From CAZWRK01 sp964635875 (lineage in GTDB: Bacteria > Pseudomonadota > Gammaproteobacteria > Burkholderiales > Aquaspirillaceae): a stretch of DNA of 51,808 nt. This document shows positions 24,346 to 34,200 of the stretch, in pieces. A model generated the notes under the pieces. That model was not told the DNA's origin, did not search any database, and saw only the letters and a program-made list of their open reading frames with translations. Each line of letters begins with the position of its first letter. The stretch's first letter is position 1. The translations under genes and the position numbers were made by a program. The stretch is from assembly GCA_964635875.1 (NCBI GenBank), contig CAZWRK010000011.1, positions 1 through 51,808 on the forward strand. Direction: 5' to 3'.

Positions 24346-25275
24346 ATGGCGATTCAATGGTTTCCGGGACATATGCACAAAGCCCGCAAGGCGCTGTCCG
24401 AATTGGTAGCGGATATTGATGTGGTGATTGAAATGTGCGATGCACGGTTGCCGATGTCCTCGTCCAATCCGATGATTGCCTATATTGCGCGCAAAAAACC
24501 GATGCTCAAAATCTTGAACAAACAAGATTTAGCCGATCCTGCAATGACCAAGCAATGGATTGAATGGTTTGAGCGAGAAGCCAATACCCGCGCCATTGCC
24601 CTGACCCATGGCGATAATCAAGCCAAAAATCGGATTATTCAAGCCGCCTCTGCGCTGGCGCCCAAGCGCGGAACGCTCGAAAAGCCCTTACGGTTAGTGA
24701 TTGCGGGGATTCCTAACGTCGGAAAATCGACGCTGATTAACCAAATTTCTGGCCGAAAAATTGCTAAAACCGGCAATGAACCGGCGATTACCAAGGGCCT
24801 GCAGCGCGTTGATTTAAGTGATGAGGTCATTTTGTTTGATACGCCGGGGATGCTATGGCCGAAGATCGAACATGAAGCTTCTGGCTATGCCTTGGCGGCG
24901 AGTGGGGCAGTGGGGCGCAATGCGCTTGATGAAGAAGAAGTGGCATTAGAGTTGCTGGCGCTGCTGCAAGTGGGTTACCCCAAAGACTTGATGGCTCGTT
25001 ATGGTTTAGAGGATGTTTCAGGGGCTGACTATGAGTTGTTCACGCGGATTGCGCGGCGCATTGGCGCGGTGCGCTCGGGTGGGCATCTGGATGCTCAAAA
25101 GTCAGCCGAGCGGATTTTGACCGATTTTCGGGAAGGCCGGATTGGGCGCGTGACTTTGGAAAGCCCGCAGCGTTGGGAAGAGATTGTCGAAGAAATTCGT
25201 GTTCGCCAAGAGCAAAAAGCGGCCGAAAAAGCGGCGCTTGCGGCTGAAAAAGCCAATAAATCGCACAAACAATAA
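24346..25275 (+). CDS. ylqF: Ribosome biogenesis GTPase YlqF/RbgA
   Basis: Circularly permuted GTPase that acts in late 50S assembly. The 309 residues show the permuted order: G4 LNKQDLAD (about 57-64) comes before G1 GIPNVGKST (121-129), with G3 DTPGML (165-170) after it. The N-terminal IQWFPGHMHKARKAL is the family hallmark. The C-terminal helical domain ends in an alanine/lysine-rich tail (about 285-309). GAGGAGA six bases before the ATG gives a strong start, and a bidirectional terminator follows the gene. Assigned to YlqF/RbgA rather than to Der or RsgA by the permuted order and the WFPGHM motif. Confidence 0.95.
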   Translation: MAIQWFPGHMHKARKALSELVADIDVVIEMCDARLPMSSSNPMIAYIARKKPMLKILNKQDLADPAMTKQWIEWFEREANTRAIALTHGDNQAKNRIIQAASALAPKRGTLEKPLRLVIAGIPNVGKSTLINQISGRKIAKTGNEPAITKGLQRVDLSDEVILFDTPGMLWPKIEHEASGYALAASGAVGRNALDEEEVALELLALLQVGYPKDLMARYGLEDVSGADYELFTRIARRIGAVRSGGHLDAQKSAERILTDFREGRIGRVTLESPQRWEEIVEEIRVRQEQKAAEKAALAAEKANKSHKQ

Positions 25276-25289
25276 CGCCTTAAGCGATC

Positions 25290-25328
25290 AAAAAACGCCC
25301 ATGACCGTTCCGCGGCATGGGCGTTTTC
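25290..25328. terminator. Bidirectional intrinsic terminator between ylqF and the FAD oxidoreductase
   Basis: Arms ACGCCCATG (25295-25303) and CATGGGCGT (25316-25324) with a 12-base loop, flanked by six A on the left and TTTT on the right. It serves both convergent genes. Confidence 0.9.
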
Positions 25329-25330
25329 TT

Positions 25331-26302
25331 TTAGCGGGTTTGGAGCAAATGTTGTGCTAAGGCATGTCCCGATAAGAAAGCGTGCTCTACGCGGTCTCCC
25401 AAACACCAATCACCAACAACACCAAGACGCAACGAGGCGTCATATAAATACGCTGTGCCGAGTGGTTTAAGGGTCCGTGCGTACAGCCAACGATGCAGCG
25501 CCACTGGTGTTAAGGTGCCGCCAAGGTGTTTTTGTGCTTCGGTCAACAAGGTGTGTTGAATCCACTCATGTGCATGGGCCAGATGGCTGGCCGCCCATTC
25601 GGCATGGCTGTGAATAAGCCAGTTGCCCGAGGAGGGGCGCTCGGGTTTACTGTCCTCTCGGGACAGCCAGCCCAGTGCAGAACCATCGGCGACAAAGGCC
25701 GCATCAAAGCCTAAATCCCTATTCCGCGTGTTTTCATCTGCGCGCGCCATCAGTGTCCAGCACGGTGCGATTTCTACCCGGGTCAAGCACTCGGCAAAAT
25801 AATGTTGCCCTTGCAGTAGCGCATGCGCTTGGGGGGCTGGAACGGCCAATATGACCGATTCATGATGTGCCGTTTCATTGTTGTCCAGCGTCAGCCGCCA
25901 CCGGTCGCCCATCGCTTGGAGCGCCGTGACGCGTACTCCCGAACGCTGCGTGAGGCCCGTACTGAGTGCGCGCCCAATGCGACTCATGCTCGGAACGCCG
26001 GTATAGCGAGTGGCTTGATGGGCCTGTTGGTCGCCGCGACGACCGATCCAACGCAAGCGCCCATTCCACGCCCGCACCAGTCCCTGTTCTTTCCAGTTTG
26101 CGACCGCATGGATAAATTCGGCATCGCGCACGGTGAAAAAGGGGGCGCCGTGATCGAAGTTGCCGTCTTCCGTGCGTCGCGTGGCCATCCGTCCACCAAA
26201 GCCACGGCTTTTTTCGTAGAGGGTGACGGCGTAACCTGCTTGGTGGAGCGTGTTGGCCAAAATGAGGCCGGCCATGCCTGCTCCGATAATGGCAATGCTC
26301 AT
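25331..26302 (-). CDS. FAD/NAD(P)-dependent oxidoreductase, renalase-like (COG3380 type)
   Basis: Flavoprotein of 323 residues. The N-terminal Rossmann dinucleotide fold has GAGMAGL (7-13), then LYEKSRGFGGRMATRR (about 31-46), which is characteristic of the renalase-like group, and the substrate-domain stretch DHGAPFFTVRD (about 53-63). A second FAD-contacting segment near the C-terminus reads LRLGVVGDWCLGDRVEHAFLSGHALA. No signal peptide is apparent; it is probably cytosolic. Members of this group are often close to photolyase genes, and phrB is 1.1 kb away on the same strand. Bacterial renalases oxidise dihydro-isomers of NAD(P)H, but the substrate of this protein is not shown by the sequence. 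Confidence 0.85.
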   Translation of the reverse strand: MSIAIIGAGMAGLILANTLHQAGYAVTLYEKSRGFGGRMATRRTEDGNFDHGAPFFTVRDAEFIHAVANWKEQGLVRAWNGRLRWIGRRGDQQAHQATRYTGVPSMSRIGRALSTGLTQRSGVRVTALQAMGDRWRLTLDNNETAHHESVILAVPAPQAHALLQGQHYFAECLTRVEIAPCWTLMARADENTRNRDLGFDAAFVADGSALGWLSREDSKPERPSSGNWLIHSHAEWAASHLAHAHEWIQHTLLTEAQKHLGGTLTPVALHRWLYARTLKPLGTAYLYDASLRLGVVGDWCLGDRVEHAFLSGHALAQHLLQTR

Positions 26303-26531
26303 GATGTTGCTCCTTGCTTCCTATAGGGTAAATACGTGTCGCTGTACTTTTATCATCGGTGTATTTTCGCCAAAGAAAAGCGTTAATTTTTTGTGAAAAT
26401 GTCAAAAAGTCGTTGTTTTATCAGAATTCTTTGCTCGGTGGCACCGGGCATGACATACACAAACGCTGTTGCCGTATTCTCTGAGGCCCACGGGTATGAT
26501 GCGCTTTTTTAGGAGGGGTATGGTCGCCGTG

Positions 26532-28109
26532 CTATTCAACCCCTGCCGCCTTGCGCACGTTTGGATCTGCTTTGACGTCTTCTGAGAACCACGAGAACAG
26601 CAACGCGCGTTGACTTGGGCTGCAGGCAGACAAAATTTTGCAGGTTAATGCACGGTTTTCCCAAACCGCTAGAGGGGTAAAGTGAAACATATGTTCATTT
26701 TTGGGTATCGCGCTTAATACCACCTCGGGATCTTCTCGCAAGGGTGATCCAATCCCTACATAGGCATTGGGATTGAGCTGCAGCATGGCCAACACAAAGG
26801 CTTTGTCATGACGCAAGCGTTCACTGGCTTGGCACATCGCTTCGCCATGGCGTCGAATAGCGGTCTTGACCATCTCTTCATCATCGCGAAACTGATCCAA
26901 CGCATATTGCAGTATGAACATGGTGTTTTCGCTGATCGACAGCATCTGCAACACAAAAGCCCTGTCGCTCATCAGGCGCTCGCTGGCATAAATGGCAGAA
27001 TGTCCTGATTCGGCGGCAATCGCCAGAATCATCTCTTCATCATCTCGAAACCGCTCATCCGCAATCAGCAGTACTTGCCAAGCGTGTTGGCAATGTTTTA
27101 GCAAGTCGAGCACAAATTCCCTGTCATGGCGCAAACGGTCACTGGCGTAACGAAAAAAGTTCGATTCTTTCTGAACACTGGCTTTGACCAGTTCAGCATC
27201 GTCTTTCAAGTCGTCCGAAACAAAAAGCAACATCGCCCCCGCCATCGGACCCGCATGAGCTGCGCGTAGCAAAAAGGCTTTGTCATGCCGAAACCGTGGA
27301 TTGGCCGCTTCCAATAGAAAGCCGTCCTTTTGAATGGCGGCTTGGGCGACTTCTGTGTCGTCTTTTAAGGCCTCTGTGAAATGCTTAAAAACCATCGGAT
27401 TGCACTCAATAGCGGCAAAGATAAACGGCCGATCTTCCCGTAAACGCGTGCTGACAAAGCGCCACATGGCATCATTCTGTTTGAGTGCAGCCAAGGCGAC
27501 TTCGGGGTCATCTTGCAATGACGCATTGGCGTGTTGAAACGCAAAGGTCGATTTTGGGATGTTGTTCGTCGCCATTGCGTGCAAGGCCAGCAAATGCAAC
27601 ACAAACGCTTTATTGCGGCGCAGACGGTCGCTGGCAAAGGCGAAGGCGTGGCCGTCTTTTTTCACCGCTGCGGTCACGACTTGCGCATCATCTTTGAACG
27701 CCTCTGCCGCAAACTCAAGGGCTTCGGCGGCTTTGACGCGGGACTTAAAAGCCGCTAGCAAAAAGGTCTTGTCGTTGCGCAGGCGAGCACTGGCAAATTC
27801 AAACCACGCGCCTTTGTAACCTATCACGGCGGCGACGACATCCTCGTCGTCTCTCAATGCCTCCGAGGCAAAAGGAAAGGCCGCCAACGTTTTGCCTCTG
27901 GCGGCGATCAAATTTAAAAAGAAGGCTTTGTCATTCCGTAAACGTGCGCTGGCGTGCGCAAACCATTCGCCCTTTTTTTGGGCTGCGGCCTTGATGACCT
28001 CTTCGTCATCTTTGAAAGTCTCCAGCTCATTAAGAAAGTCTTTAAGGCGGCCACTTTGAATGGCGCTGAATAATGCTGATTTTTCAGCAGTCCGTTTTTC
28101 GTCATGCAT
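26532..28109 (-). CDS. DUF4116 tandem-repeat protein
   Basis: From the ATG at 28109 it is a 525-residue protein built almost wholly from a helical repeat of about 48-55 residues. I count eight clear copies and one degenerate C-terminal copy. The pattern is DDxExVxxAxxxxGxxFxxASxRLRxDKxFxLxxL followed by a more variable half ending FAxExLKDD. Examples are EVIKAAAQKKGEWFAHASAR, QVVTAAVKKDGHAFAFASDR and EMVKTAIRRHGEAMCQASER. This matches the DUF4116 family as I know it. There is no signal peptide or membrane segment. An in-frame ATG at 28181 is possible, but AAAGGAT four to five bases before 28109 favours the shorter form. Function unknown; the solenoid looks like a protein-binding scaffold. Neighbours give no clue. 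Confidence 0.8.
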   Translation of the reverse strand: MHDEKRTAEKSALFSAIQSGRLKDFLNELETFKDDEEVIKAAAQKKGEWFAHASARLRNDKAFFLNLIAARGKTLAAFPFASEALRDDEDVVAAVIGYKGAWFEFASARLRNDKTFLLAAFKSRVKAAEALEFAAEAFKDDAQVVTAAVKKDGHAFAFASDRLRRNKAFVLHLLALHAMATNNIPKSTFAFQHANASLQDDPEVALAALKQNDAMWRFVSTRLREDRPFIFAAIECNPMVFKHFTEALKDDTEVAQAAIQKDGFLLEAANPRFRHDKAFLLRAAHAGPMAGAMLLFVSDDLKDDAELVKASVQKESNFFRYASDRLRHDREFVLDLLKHCQHAWQVLLIADERFRDDEEMILAIAAESGHSAIYASERLMSDRAFVLQMLSISENTMFILQYALDQFRDDEEMVKTAIRRHGEAMCQASERLRHDKAFVLAMLQLNPNAYVGIGSPLREDPEVVLSAIPKNEHMFHFTPLAVWENRALTCKILSACSPSQRALLFSWFSEDVKADPNVRKAAGVE

Positions 28110-28343
28110 TTTTGATCCTTTTTGCGCGTTCTTGAGCGCCAAGCGGTTCACCCTATTTGATCCATTTTGCGTAATTGGCACTAAAAATGGTTATTTTTAT
28201 TTGGGGTAAGGGGTGTTGAACGGACCCCGCCTGCAGCCATGCGCCATTTCAAAGTGGGCGAGCGCTGGCGAGAGGGCGGGGAGAATGTCAATATGCCGTT
28301 CTCCTTGGTTTTTTGTGGCTGCACATTTCGTGTAGATCAAAAC

Positions 28344-29573
28344 ATGCTGAATATTTTATGGCTCTCTTTCTTCCTCATTGCTTTTGTGACCGCACTGGGG
28401 CGCTGGCTCTGGCAAGGCGATGCCGAGGTCTTTGCGCGGCTGGTCACAGCACTTTTTGACATGGCGAAAGTCAGCGTTGAAATCGTTGTGGTGTTGATCG
28501 GCACTTTGACGCTGTGGCTGGGTATTTTGCAAGTCGCCGAACGCGCTGGGCTGATTCGCTTGCTTGGGCAGGCGTTGTCGCCGCTTTTTCGGCGTTTGAT
28601 GCCAGAGGTGCCCGCCGGACATCCGGCGCTGGGCCATATCACCATGAATTTTGCCGCCAATGTCTTGGGCTTGGACAATGCTGCGACCCCGATTGGCCTA
28701 AAGGCCATGCGCGCTTTGCAAGAGTTAAATCCGCATCCCGAAACCGCTACCAATGCACAGATTTTGTTTTTGGTGCTCAACGCTTCATCGCTGACGTTGT
28801 TGCCGGTGAGTATTTTTATGTATCGCGCCCAGCAAGGTTCGCTGGATCCGACCGGTGTGTTTTTGCCGATCTTGTTGGCGACCAGTGTTTCATCCTTGGT
28901 GGGGCTGTTGGCGGTGGCTTTTATGCAGCGCTTAAAGCTGTGGGATCCGGTGGTGTTGGCGTATTTGGGCGGCGTGGTGCTGTTGTTGTCGGGCTTGGTG
29001 GCGAGCTTGGCGAGTCTCTCTGCGCAGGCGTTGGCGGCAACCTCATCGTTGATTGGCAATTTGGTTTTGATTGGCTTGATTGTCGGTTTTTTGAGCGTGG
29101 CGGCGTGGCGAAAGGTGCCGGTGTACGACAGCTTTGTTGAGGGCGCGAAACAGGGTTTTGAGGTATCGGTGTCGATTCTGCCGTACCTGTTGGCGATGCT
29201 GGTGGCAATTGGTGTGCTGCGGGCAAGCGGGGCGTTGGATGCGGCGTTGGCGGGGTTACGCTATGGCTTTGCTGCGTTGGGTGTCGATACGCGGTTTGTC
29301 GATGCGCTGCCGACGGCGCTGATTAAGCCGTTTTCGGGCAGCGGTGCACGGGCGATGATGCTAGAAACCATGAAAAATTTTGGCGTCGATAGTTTTCCCG
29401 CTCGTGTTGCTGCGGTGATTCAGGGCAGCACCGAAACCACGTTTTATGTGCTGGCGGTGTATTTCGGCTCGGTTGGAGTGAAGCATGCCCGCCATGCGGT
29501 TGGATGTGCGCTGATTGCGGATTTGGCCGGTGTGCTCGCGGCGATTGGGGTGTGTTACTGGTTTTTTGGCTGA
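28344..29573 (+). CDS. Fused SpmA-SpmB-type nucleoside-recognition (Gate) domain membrane protein
   Basis: Inner-membrane protein of about 409 residues with some ten membrane helices. Two Gate (nucleoside_tran/recognition) domains are joined. The SpmA-like half contains GHITMNFAANVLGLDNAATPIGLKAM (split about 91-116) and FLVLNASSLTLLPVSI. The SpmB-like half contains SFVEGAKQGFEVSVSILPYL, ALIKPFSGSGARAMMLE and VAAVIQGSTETTFYVLAVYFGSVG. In endospore formers the two halves are separate spore-maturation proteins; in proteobacteria the fused form occurs without sporulation and its substrate is unknown. Start uncertain: ATG 28344 matches the usual N-terminus, while ATG 28293 has a better ribosome-binding site (GGGGAG) and would add 17 residues. 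Confidence 0.85.
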   Translation: MLNILWLSFFLIAFVTALGRWLWQGDAEVFARLVTALFDMAKVSVEIVVVLIGTLTLWLGILQVAERAGLIRLLGQALSPLFRRLMPEVPAGHPALGHITMNFAANVLGLDNAATPIGLKAMRALQELNPHPETATNAQILFLVLNASSLTLLPVSIFMYRAQQGSLDPTGVFLPILLATSVSSLVGLLAVAFMQRLKLWDPVVLAYLGGVVLLLSGLVASLASLSAQALAATSSLIGNLVLIGLIVGFLSVAAWRKVPVYDSFVEGAKQGFEVSVSILPYLLAMLVAIGVLRASGALDAALAGLRYGFAALGVDTRFVDALPTALIKPFSGSGARAMMLETMKNFGVDSFPARVAAVIQGSTETTFYVLAVYFGSVGVKHARHAVGCALIADLAGVLAAIGVCYWFFG

Positions 29574-30047
29574 TTATTCTTTGCCGGTGGCGCTGCGCCA
29601 TGCCATCCAAAGCGAAAACACGCAAATCGCTAGCGTCATCGCTTGCCCGACCCACACACTCCAATGCCGACCGGCTTCAAGGCAAGCTTGTTGGGGTTGG
29701 CTGGGGTTGACGTAGGCGGTGACAGTGCTGCCGGTGGGGTAGCGTGCGGCAATGGCGGCTTCATCGGCTTGGTTTTGGCTAAATCCGGTTTCTGGAAAGC
29801 GGCGCTGCTGGCTTTCAAAGGTTTGGCCGTTGATTTGATAGCGGTAGCGGATCACCGCTTTCCATTCGTCGTGCGCGCCTTCTTTTTGTTGCGAGAAGCG
29901 TTGCTCAAGGCGGCTATCAATGATCTGCGCCGAGACGGTCGGCCATGCAGCACTGGCGGCGGCGATTTCGGATTGTTTCTGCAAGAGCAGGAGCGCGGTG
30001 AGGGTCAGCGCGGCTAAACCCAGAAAAAATAAGACTTTGAAGGTCAT
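29574..30047 (-). CDS. DUF3592 membrane protein
   Basis: 157-residue protein with an N-terminal membrane helix (about 4-22), a beta-rich extracytoplasmic middle and a C-terminal helix (about 133-150). The middle has the family features WPTVSAQIIDSR, VIRYRYQINGQTFESQQR and ARYPTGSTVTAYVNPSQPQQACLE. Members are widespread in proteobacteria with no assigned role. It lies three bases downstream of ruvX on the same strand, so it is probably the last gene of a yqgE-ruvX transcript. Its stop directly abuts the stop of the convergent SpmA-SpmB-like gene, with no bases between. Confidence 0.82.
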   Translation of the reverse strand: MTFKVLFFLGLAALTLTALLLLQKQSEIAAASAAWPTVSAQIIDSRLEQRFSQQKEGAHDEWKAVIRYRYQINGQTFESQQRRFPETGFSQNQADEAAIAARYPTGSTVTAYVNPSQPQQACLEAGRHWSVWVGQAMTLAICVFSLWMAWRSATGKE

Positions 30048-30050
30048 GCG

Positions 30051-30509
30051 CTACTCCTGTTGGTCGAGAGATTCCAATGCAATGCCGCCGCTGTCCAGAA
30101 AGGTTTGCATGATTTGCAGGGCAGCCAGTTGGTCGCGCGCCATTTTGCCGCGCTTGCCGTAGATGCCCATTTCGTGGATTTGGGCATCGGCAATCAGAGA
30201 AGTATGGCGTTCGTCGACCATAAAGATGGGCAGAGTGGGTGCGCGGCGTTTGAGGCGGATGGCAAAGTTTCGCGCCATACGCGTCATTTCGTGCGCGGTG
30301 CCGTCGGCATGGACAGGTAAGCCGACCACCAAGGCCACCGGCTGCCATTCGCGAATAAAAGCCGCGATGCGAGCAAAGCGTTCGTCTTTGCTGGTGGTGT
30401 GAATCGTGTCGAGCGGATGCGCGCTGCCGGTGCTGGTTTCGCCGACCGCCACGCCGGTGCGGGCGAGGCCAAAATCAAACCCAAGAATGGTGCCAGAAAC
30501 CTCGGTCAT
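30051..30509 (-). CDS. ruvX: RuvX/YqgF RNase-H-fold nuclease
   Basis: Essential nuclease of the YqgF family, implicated in pre-16S rRNA 5' processing and annotated as a putative Holliday-junction resolvase. The 152 residues show the RNase-H-like active site: D12 in ILGFDFGLARTGVAVG, the glutamate in FMVDERHTS, and the aspartate in KMARDQLAALQIMQ. The conserved VVGLPVHADGT stretch is also present. Its ATG overlaps the yqgE stop as ATGA, the common yqgE-ruvX pairing of beta- and gammaproteobacteria. Confidence 0.95.
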   Translation of the reverse strand: MTEVSGTILGFDFGLARTGVAVGETSTGSAHPLDTIHTTSKDERFARIAAFIREWQPVALVVGLPVHADGTAHEMTRMARNFAIRLKRRAPTLPIFMVDERHTSLIADAQIHEMGIYGKRGKMARDQLAALQIMQTFLDSGGIALESLDQQE

Positions 30510-31072
30510 GCGTGACCGGCCTCGGAAGAGAGCGTCAAGCTATCCACACCTAACAACGCCATCGCAGCATCACGGCGCAGTTCCGCAGGCACGTCGAAGA
30601 TAATGTCTAAATCTTCGGGCGCGGGCACGGTCAGCCATGTGTTTTGGGCAATCTCAAACTCAAGCTGGCCCGCATCCCAGCCGGAATAACCCAGCGAGAC
30701 AAACAACCGCTCAGGCCCTTCTCCGACAGAGACGGCATTCAAAATATCGCGCGAGGTGCTCAGGGCCGTGTTGTCGGTGACAATCATCGACGACTGCCAA
30801 TTTCCGATCGGCTGATGCAGAACAAAACCTCGATCGGTTTGAACTGGCCCGCCGAGATACACCGGCAGTGCGTCCAGATCGGGCTGCATCAGCGGCAAGT
30901 TGACCTGCTCGAATAGCTCACCAAGACGCATGTCCGCAGGGCGATTGACGACAATACCCATCGCCCCGTGTTCGCTATGTTCACAGAGATACACCAGCGA
31001 TTTAGCAAAAATGGAATCTGCTAAATTCGGCATGGCAATTAAGAAGTGATTCGCAAGAGAGAAGGCAGTCAT
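30506..31072 (-). CDS. yqgE: YqgE/AlgH (UPF0301) family protein
   Basis: 188-residue cytosolic protein of unresolved role; AlgH was named for an effect on alginate gene regulation. The ATG at 31072 begins the conserved LANHFLIAMPNLADSIFAKSL. HGAMGIVVNRPADMRLGEL, YLGGPVQTDRGFVLHQ and LFVSLGYSGWDAGQLEFEIAQNTWL (split about 111-135) are diagnostic. A much longer in-frame reading from 31315 would pass through the smc promoter region and lacks conservation, so it is rejected. It is coupled to ruvX by ATGA. Confidence 0.94.
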   Translation of the reverse strand: MTAFSLANHFLIAMPNLADSIFAKSLVYLCEHSEHGAMGIVVNRPADMRLGELFEQVNLPLMQPDLDALPVYLGGPVQTDRGFVLHQPIGNWQSSMIVTDNTALSTSRDILNAVSVGEGPERLFVSLGYSGWDAGQLEFEIAQNTWLTVPAPEDLDIIFDVPAELRRDAAMALLGVDSLTLSSEAGHA

Positions 31073-31240
31073 GTCCCGATTATTGCATAGCCAACACCGC
31101 GTGTAAGCACTCTCCGCATCGAAAACATCAATTTTATCGACGGTGCGGCGATCGAAAATCCGGCAGATTGCAAGGCGACGACGCCACGATCGGCAGGTAC
31201 AATGAGCTGCTCTTTTTTCCTCTATCGATCGTTCGTTACC

Positions 31241-34200
31241 GTGCGTCTGAGCCATATCAAACTTGCAGGATTCAAATCCTTTGTTGACCCCACTACGATC
31301 CCAGTCCCCGGCCAAATGGTTGCGGTGGTTGGCCCCAATGGTTGTGGAAAATCCAATGTTATCGATGCCGTTCGGTGGGTGTTAGGCGAATCAAGCGCCA
31401 AACAGCTCCGCGGTGAGTCCATGCAAGATGTCATTTTTAATGGCGCGGGCACCCGCAAACCGGCCAGTCGTGCTTCGGTTGAGCTGGTTTTTGATAACCA
31501 AGAAGGACGGGCGTCGGGGCCATGGGGGCAATATGCCGAGATCGCGATTAAGCGGGTTTTAACCCGTCAGGGCGAATCGAGCTACTGGATTAATAATCAG
31601 CAAGTGCGGCGGCGCGATATTGCCGACTTATTCTTGGGCACCGGTGTGGGCACCAAAGGTTATGCCGTCATCGAGCAAGGCATGATTTCGCGCATTATCG
31701 AAGCGCGCCCCGAAGAATTGCGCGCCTATCTCGAAGAAGCGGCAGGCGTCTCTAAATATAAAGAGAGGCGCAAAGAAACCGAATCACGGCTCAACGACAC
31801 CCGCGATAATTTGCTGCGTTTAGACGACATTCGCCAAGAGCTGGAGTCGCAGGTTGAAAAGCTCGGCGCTCAAGCCGAAGTCGCTGCTCAATACCAACAG
31901 CTGCGCCAAGAACTCACCTTGCAGCAAAACTTGCACGCCCTTGCGCGTAAAGCCGAAGCCCAAAAACAAGAAGCAGAAACCCGCGCCGAGCTGGCGCGTC
32001 TCGAAACCGAAGAAACCGAACTCAGCACCCGCTCGACGACGCTTGAGGCGCAATTAGAGGCCGCCCGTGAGGCCCACTTCGCCGCCTCCGATGCCCTGTC
32101 CGGCCATCAATCCGAGCTGGCTGATACGCAGGCACAGCTGGTGCGCCTCGAAGAGCAAATCCGCCATCGCCTCGAAAATCGGACGCGTTTAGAGCGTGAA
32201 ATCACTCAAGCGCGGCAAGAGCAGGCCACCTTGCAAACACAGTTGTCGAATGTCGAGGGCGAGCGCGAGTTGGCGTCGATGGCATTTGAAGAGGCGCGTT
32301 TTGCGGTCGAAGAGGCTGCGCTGGAAGATCTTGATGAGTCGGTATTGCTCAGCGCAGAAGCCGATTTTCGGCGCGAAGACGATGCGCAACAGGCGCTGTT
32401 GCAGCAACAAGCCGAGCAGCGTCGTAGCCGAGACTTAGCCGCTCAAAATAGCCAACATGCACATAAACAGCTGGCGCATATTGCGCAACGCCGTCAGCGC
32501 CTTGAGCAGGATGCCGCCAATGCGCAATCCGTGGGGGGCGAGGCGTTGGCGCAAGCGCAGATTGAGCGTGAACAGGCCGACACCGCATGGGAAAGTTTAA
32601 GTGCACAGCGACAAGACTTGGAGCAGGCGCAAAGCGAGGGTGAGGCGTTATTGCGAGAGCGCACGCAACACCTGAGTCGCCAGCGCGAACAGCTTGCAGG
32701 CTGGGAGGCTGAAGCGCAGGCGCGTGCATCGATGCTAGCTCAGGCCCCAGAGGGCGCTTTCGAGGCGTGGTTATCCGCGAATGGGTTGGCTGATTCGCGC
32801 GCGCTGTGGCAATGCATCACGGTCGATTCGGGATGGGAGCGGGCGGTTGAGGTTGCTCTCGCGGATTATGCTAATGCGCGTTTGAGCGCGCATTGGCCTG
32901 AGCAGGTGCCGCCGGCGCGGCTGACGATTGCGCGGACCTCTTCGCCACATTCGTCCACGCAGGCGCTTTCTTCGACCGCGCTTTTGCATCGTATTCGCTG
33001 CCAAGAGCCGCGTTTTGAGGCGGTATTGCACGAGGCCTTGGCCGGTATCGACACCCGCGCGGATTTATCGCAGTGCTTAGCCGACCAAGCACAACTGGGT
33101 GCGCAGATGCGCCTGATTTGTCCCGATGGCCATCTGGTTGGGGCGACGAGCGTGCGTTATTACGCGCCCGACAGCGGTGAACAGCGTCTAGAGAATGCCG
33201 CGCATATTCAGCGTTTGCAGCAGCACATTGAGCCGCTTCGCGATGAAGTGGCGCGCTTACAGGCTGAGGTGGTGCAGTTACAAGCGCAACAAGCGGCCTA
33301 CAAACAGCAGCTTGCGCCGTTGCGGCAGGCGCTGGCACAGGCGGAAACGCTTCGCCAAAAAGCCGTGCTGGCGGTGGCGCGGTTGGAGGAAGGGCAGGCG
33401 CAGCAGCAAGCGTTGCTGCAACGTATTGAGAATGAACGTCTGCAGTTAAAGCGTGAAGAAGAAGAGTCCAACCAATTGTTGTCGGAGTCGGCGTGGACGA
33501 GCGAAGAGGCCGCGCTGATTTTGGAGGAGATCGAAACGCAGCTGGAGCAGGTGCGCATCCGTCGCCTTGATGCGGAAACCGCGTTGAACCTCGCGCGTTC
33601 GCGGCAGCGGGAAATGGATCGCCAGCGTCAAGCGTTGCAATTTACTTTGCTGAATGCTGAACAGCGGGTGCGCGATTTAACTCAGCGCCAGCAAGAGTGG
33701 CAAAGCCGTAGCGAGGCGCTTACGCAGCGTTTGGAAGCGTTGTTGATGGATCGCGAGACCTTAGAGGAAGAGGATTTAGATCTGACGCTGCAAGAGGTTT
33801 TGGACGTTTTTGCCGAGAAAGAACAGCGCTTGGCTGAAGCGCGCGATGCGCTCAATGGCGCGCAAGAAACCTTGCGGCATTTGGAGTCGGCGCGGCAATC
33901 GGCGGAGCAAGGCTTGGCACCGTTGCGCGAGCGTTACAACCAGTTATTGTTGAAACATCAAGAAGCCAAACTCGCGATTGAGCGATTTGATGAAGAGTTA
34001 CAAGCCGCGCAAGCGGATGAAGTAGAACTGTTAGCGATCTTGCCGGAGAACAAAAAACCGGCGGCGTATGTGGCGGATATTGCGCGCTTGAGTCAGGCCA
34101 TTCAGGCTTTGGGTGCGGTGAATTTGGCGGCGTTGGAAGAGTTGGCCGCCGCGCAAGAGCGTCATCATTATTTGGCGCATCAGGCCGATGATCTCAACGA

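Noticed and set aside
28514..29140. 208-codon plus-strand ORF in a second frame of the SpmA-SpmB-like gene
   Set aside because: Low-complexity Gly/Ala/Val composition typical of an out-of-frame reading of a hydrophobic membrane-protein gene.
31202..31240. ATG at 31202 as the smc start
   Set aside because: It overlaps TACAAT (31198-31203), a likely -10 element, and adds 13 residues before the canonical SMC N-terminus, which begins at GTG 31241.
30506..31315. A long in-frame N-terminal extension of yqgE (269 residues)
   Set aside because: The extra 81 residues overlap the divergent smc promoter and start, resemble no family, and the conserved YqgE N-terminus begins at the ATG at 31072.
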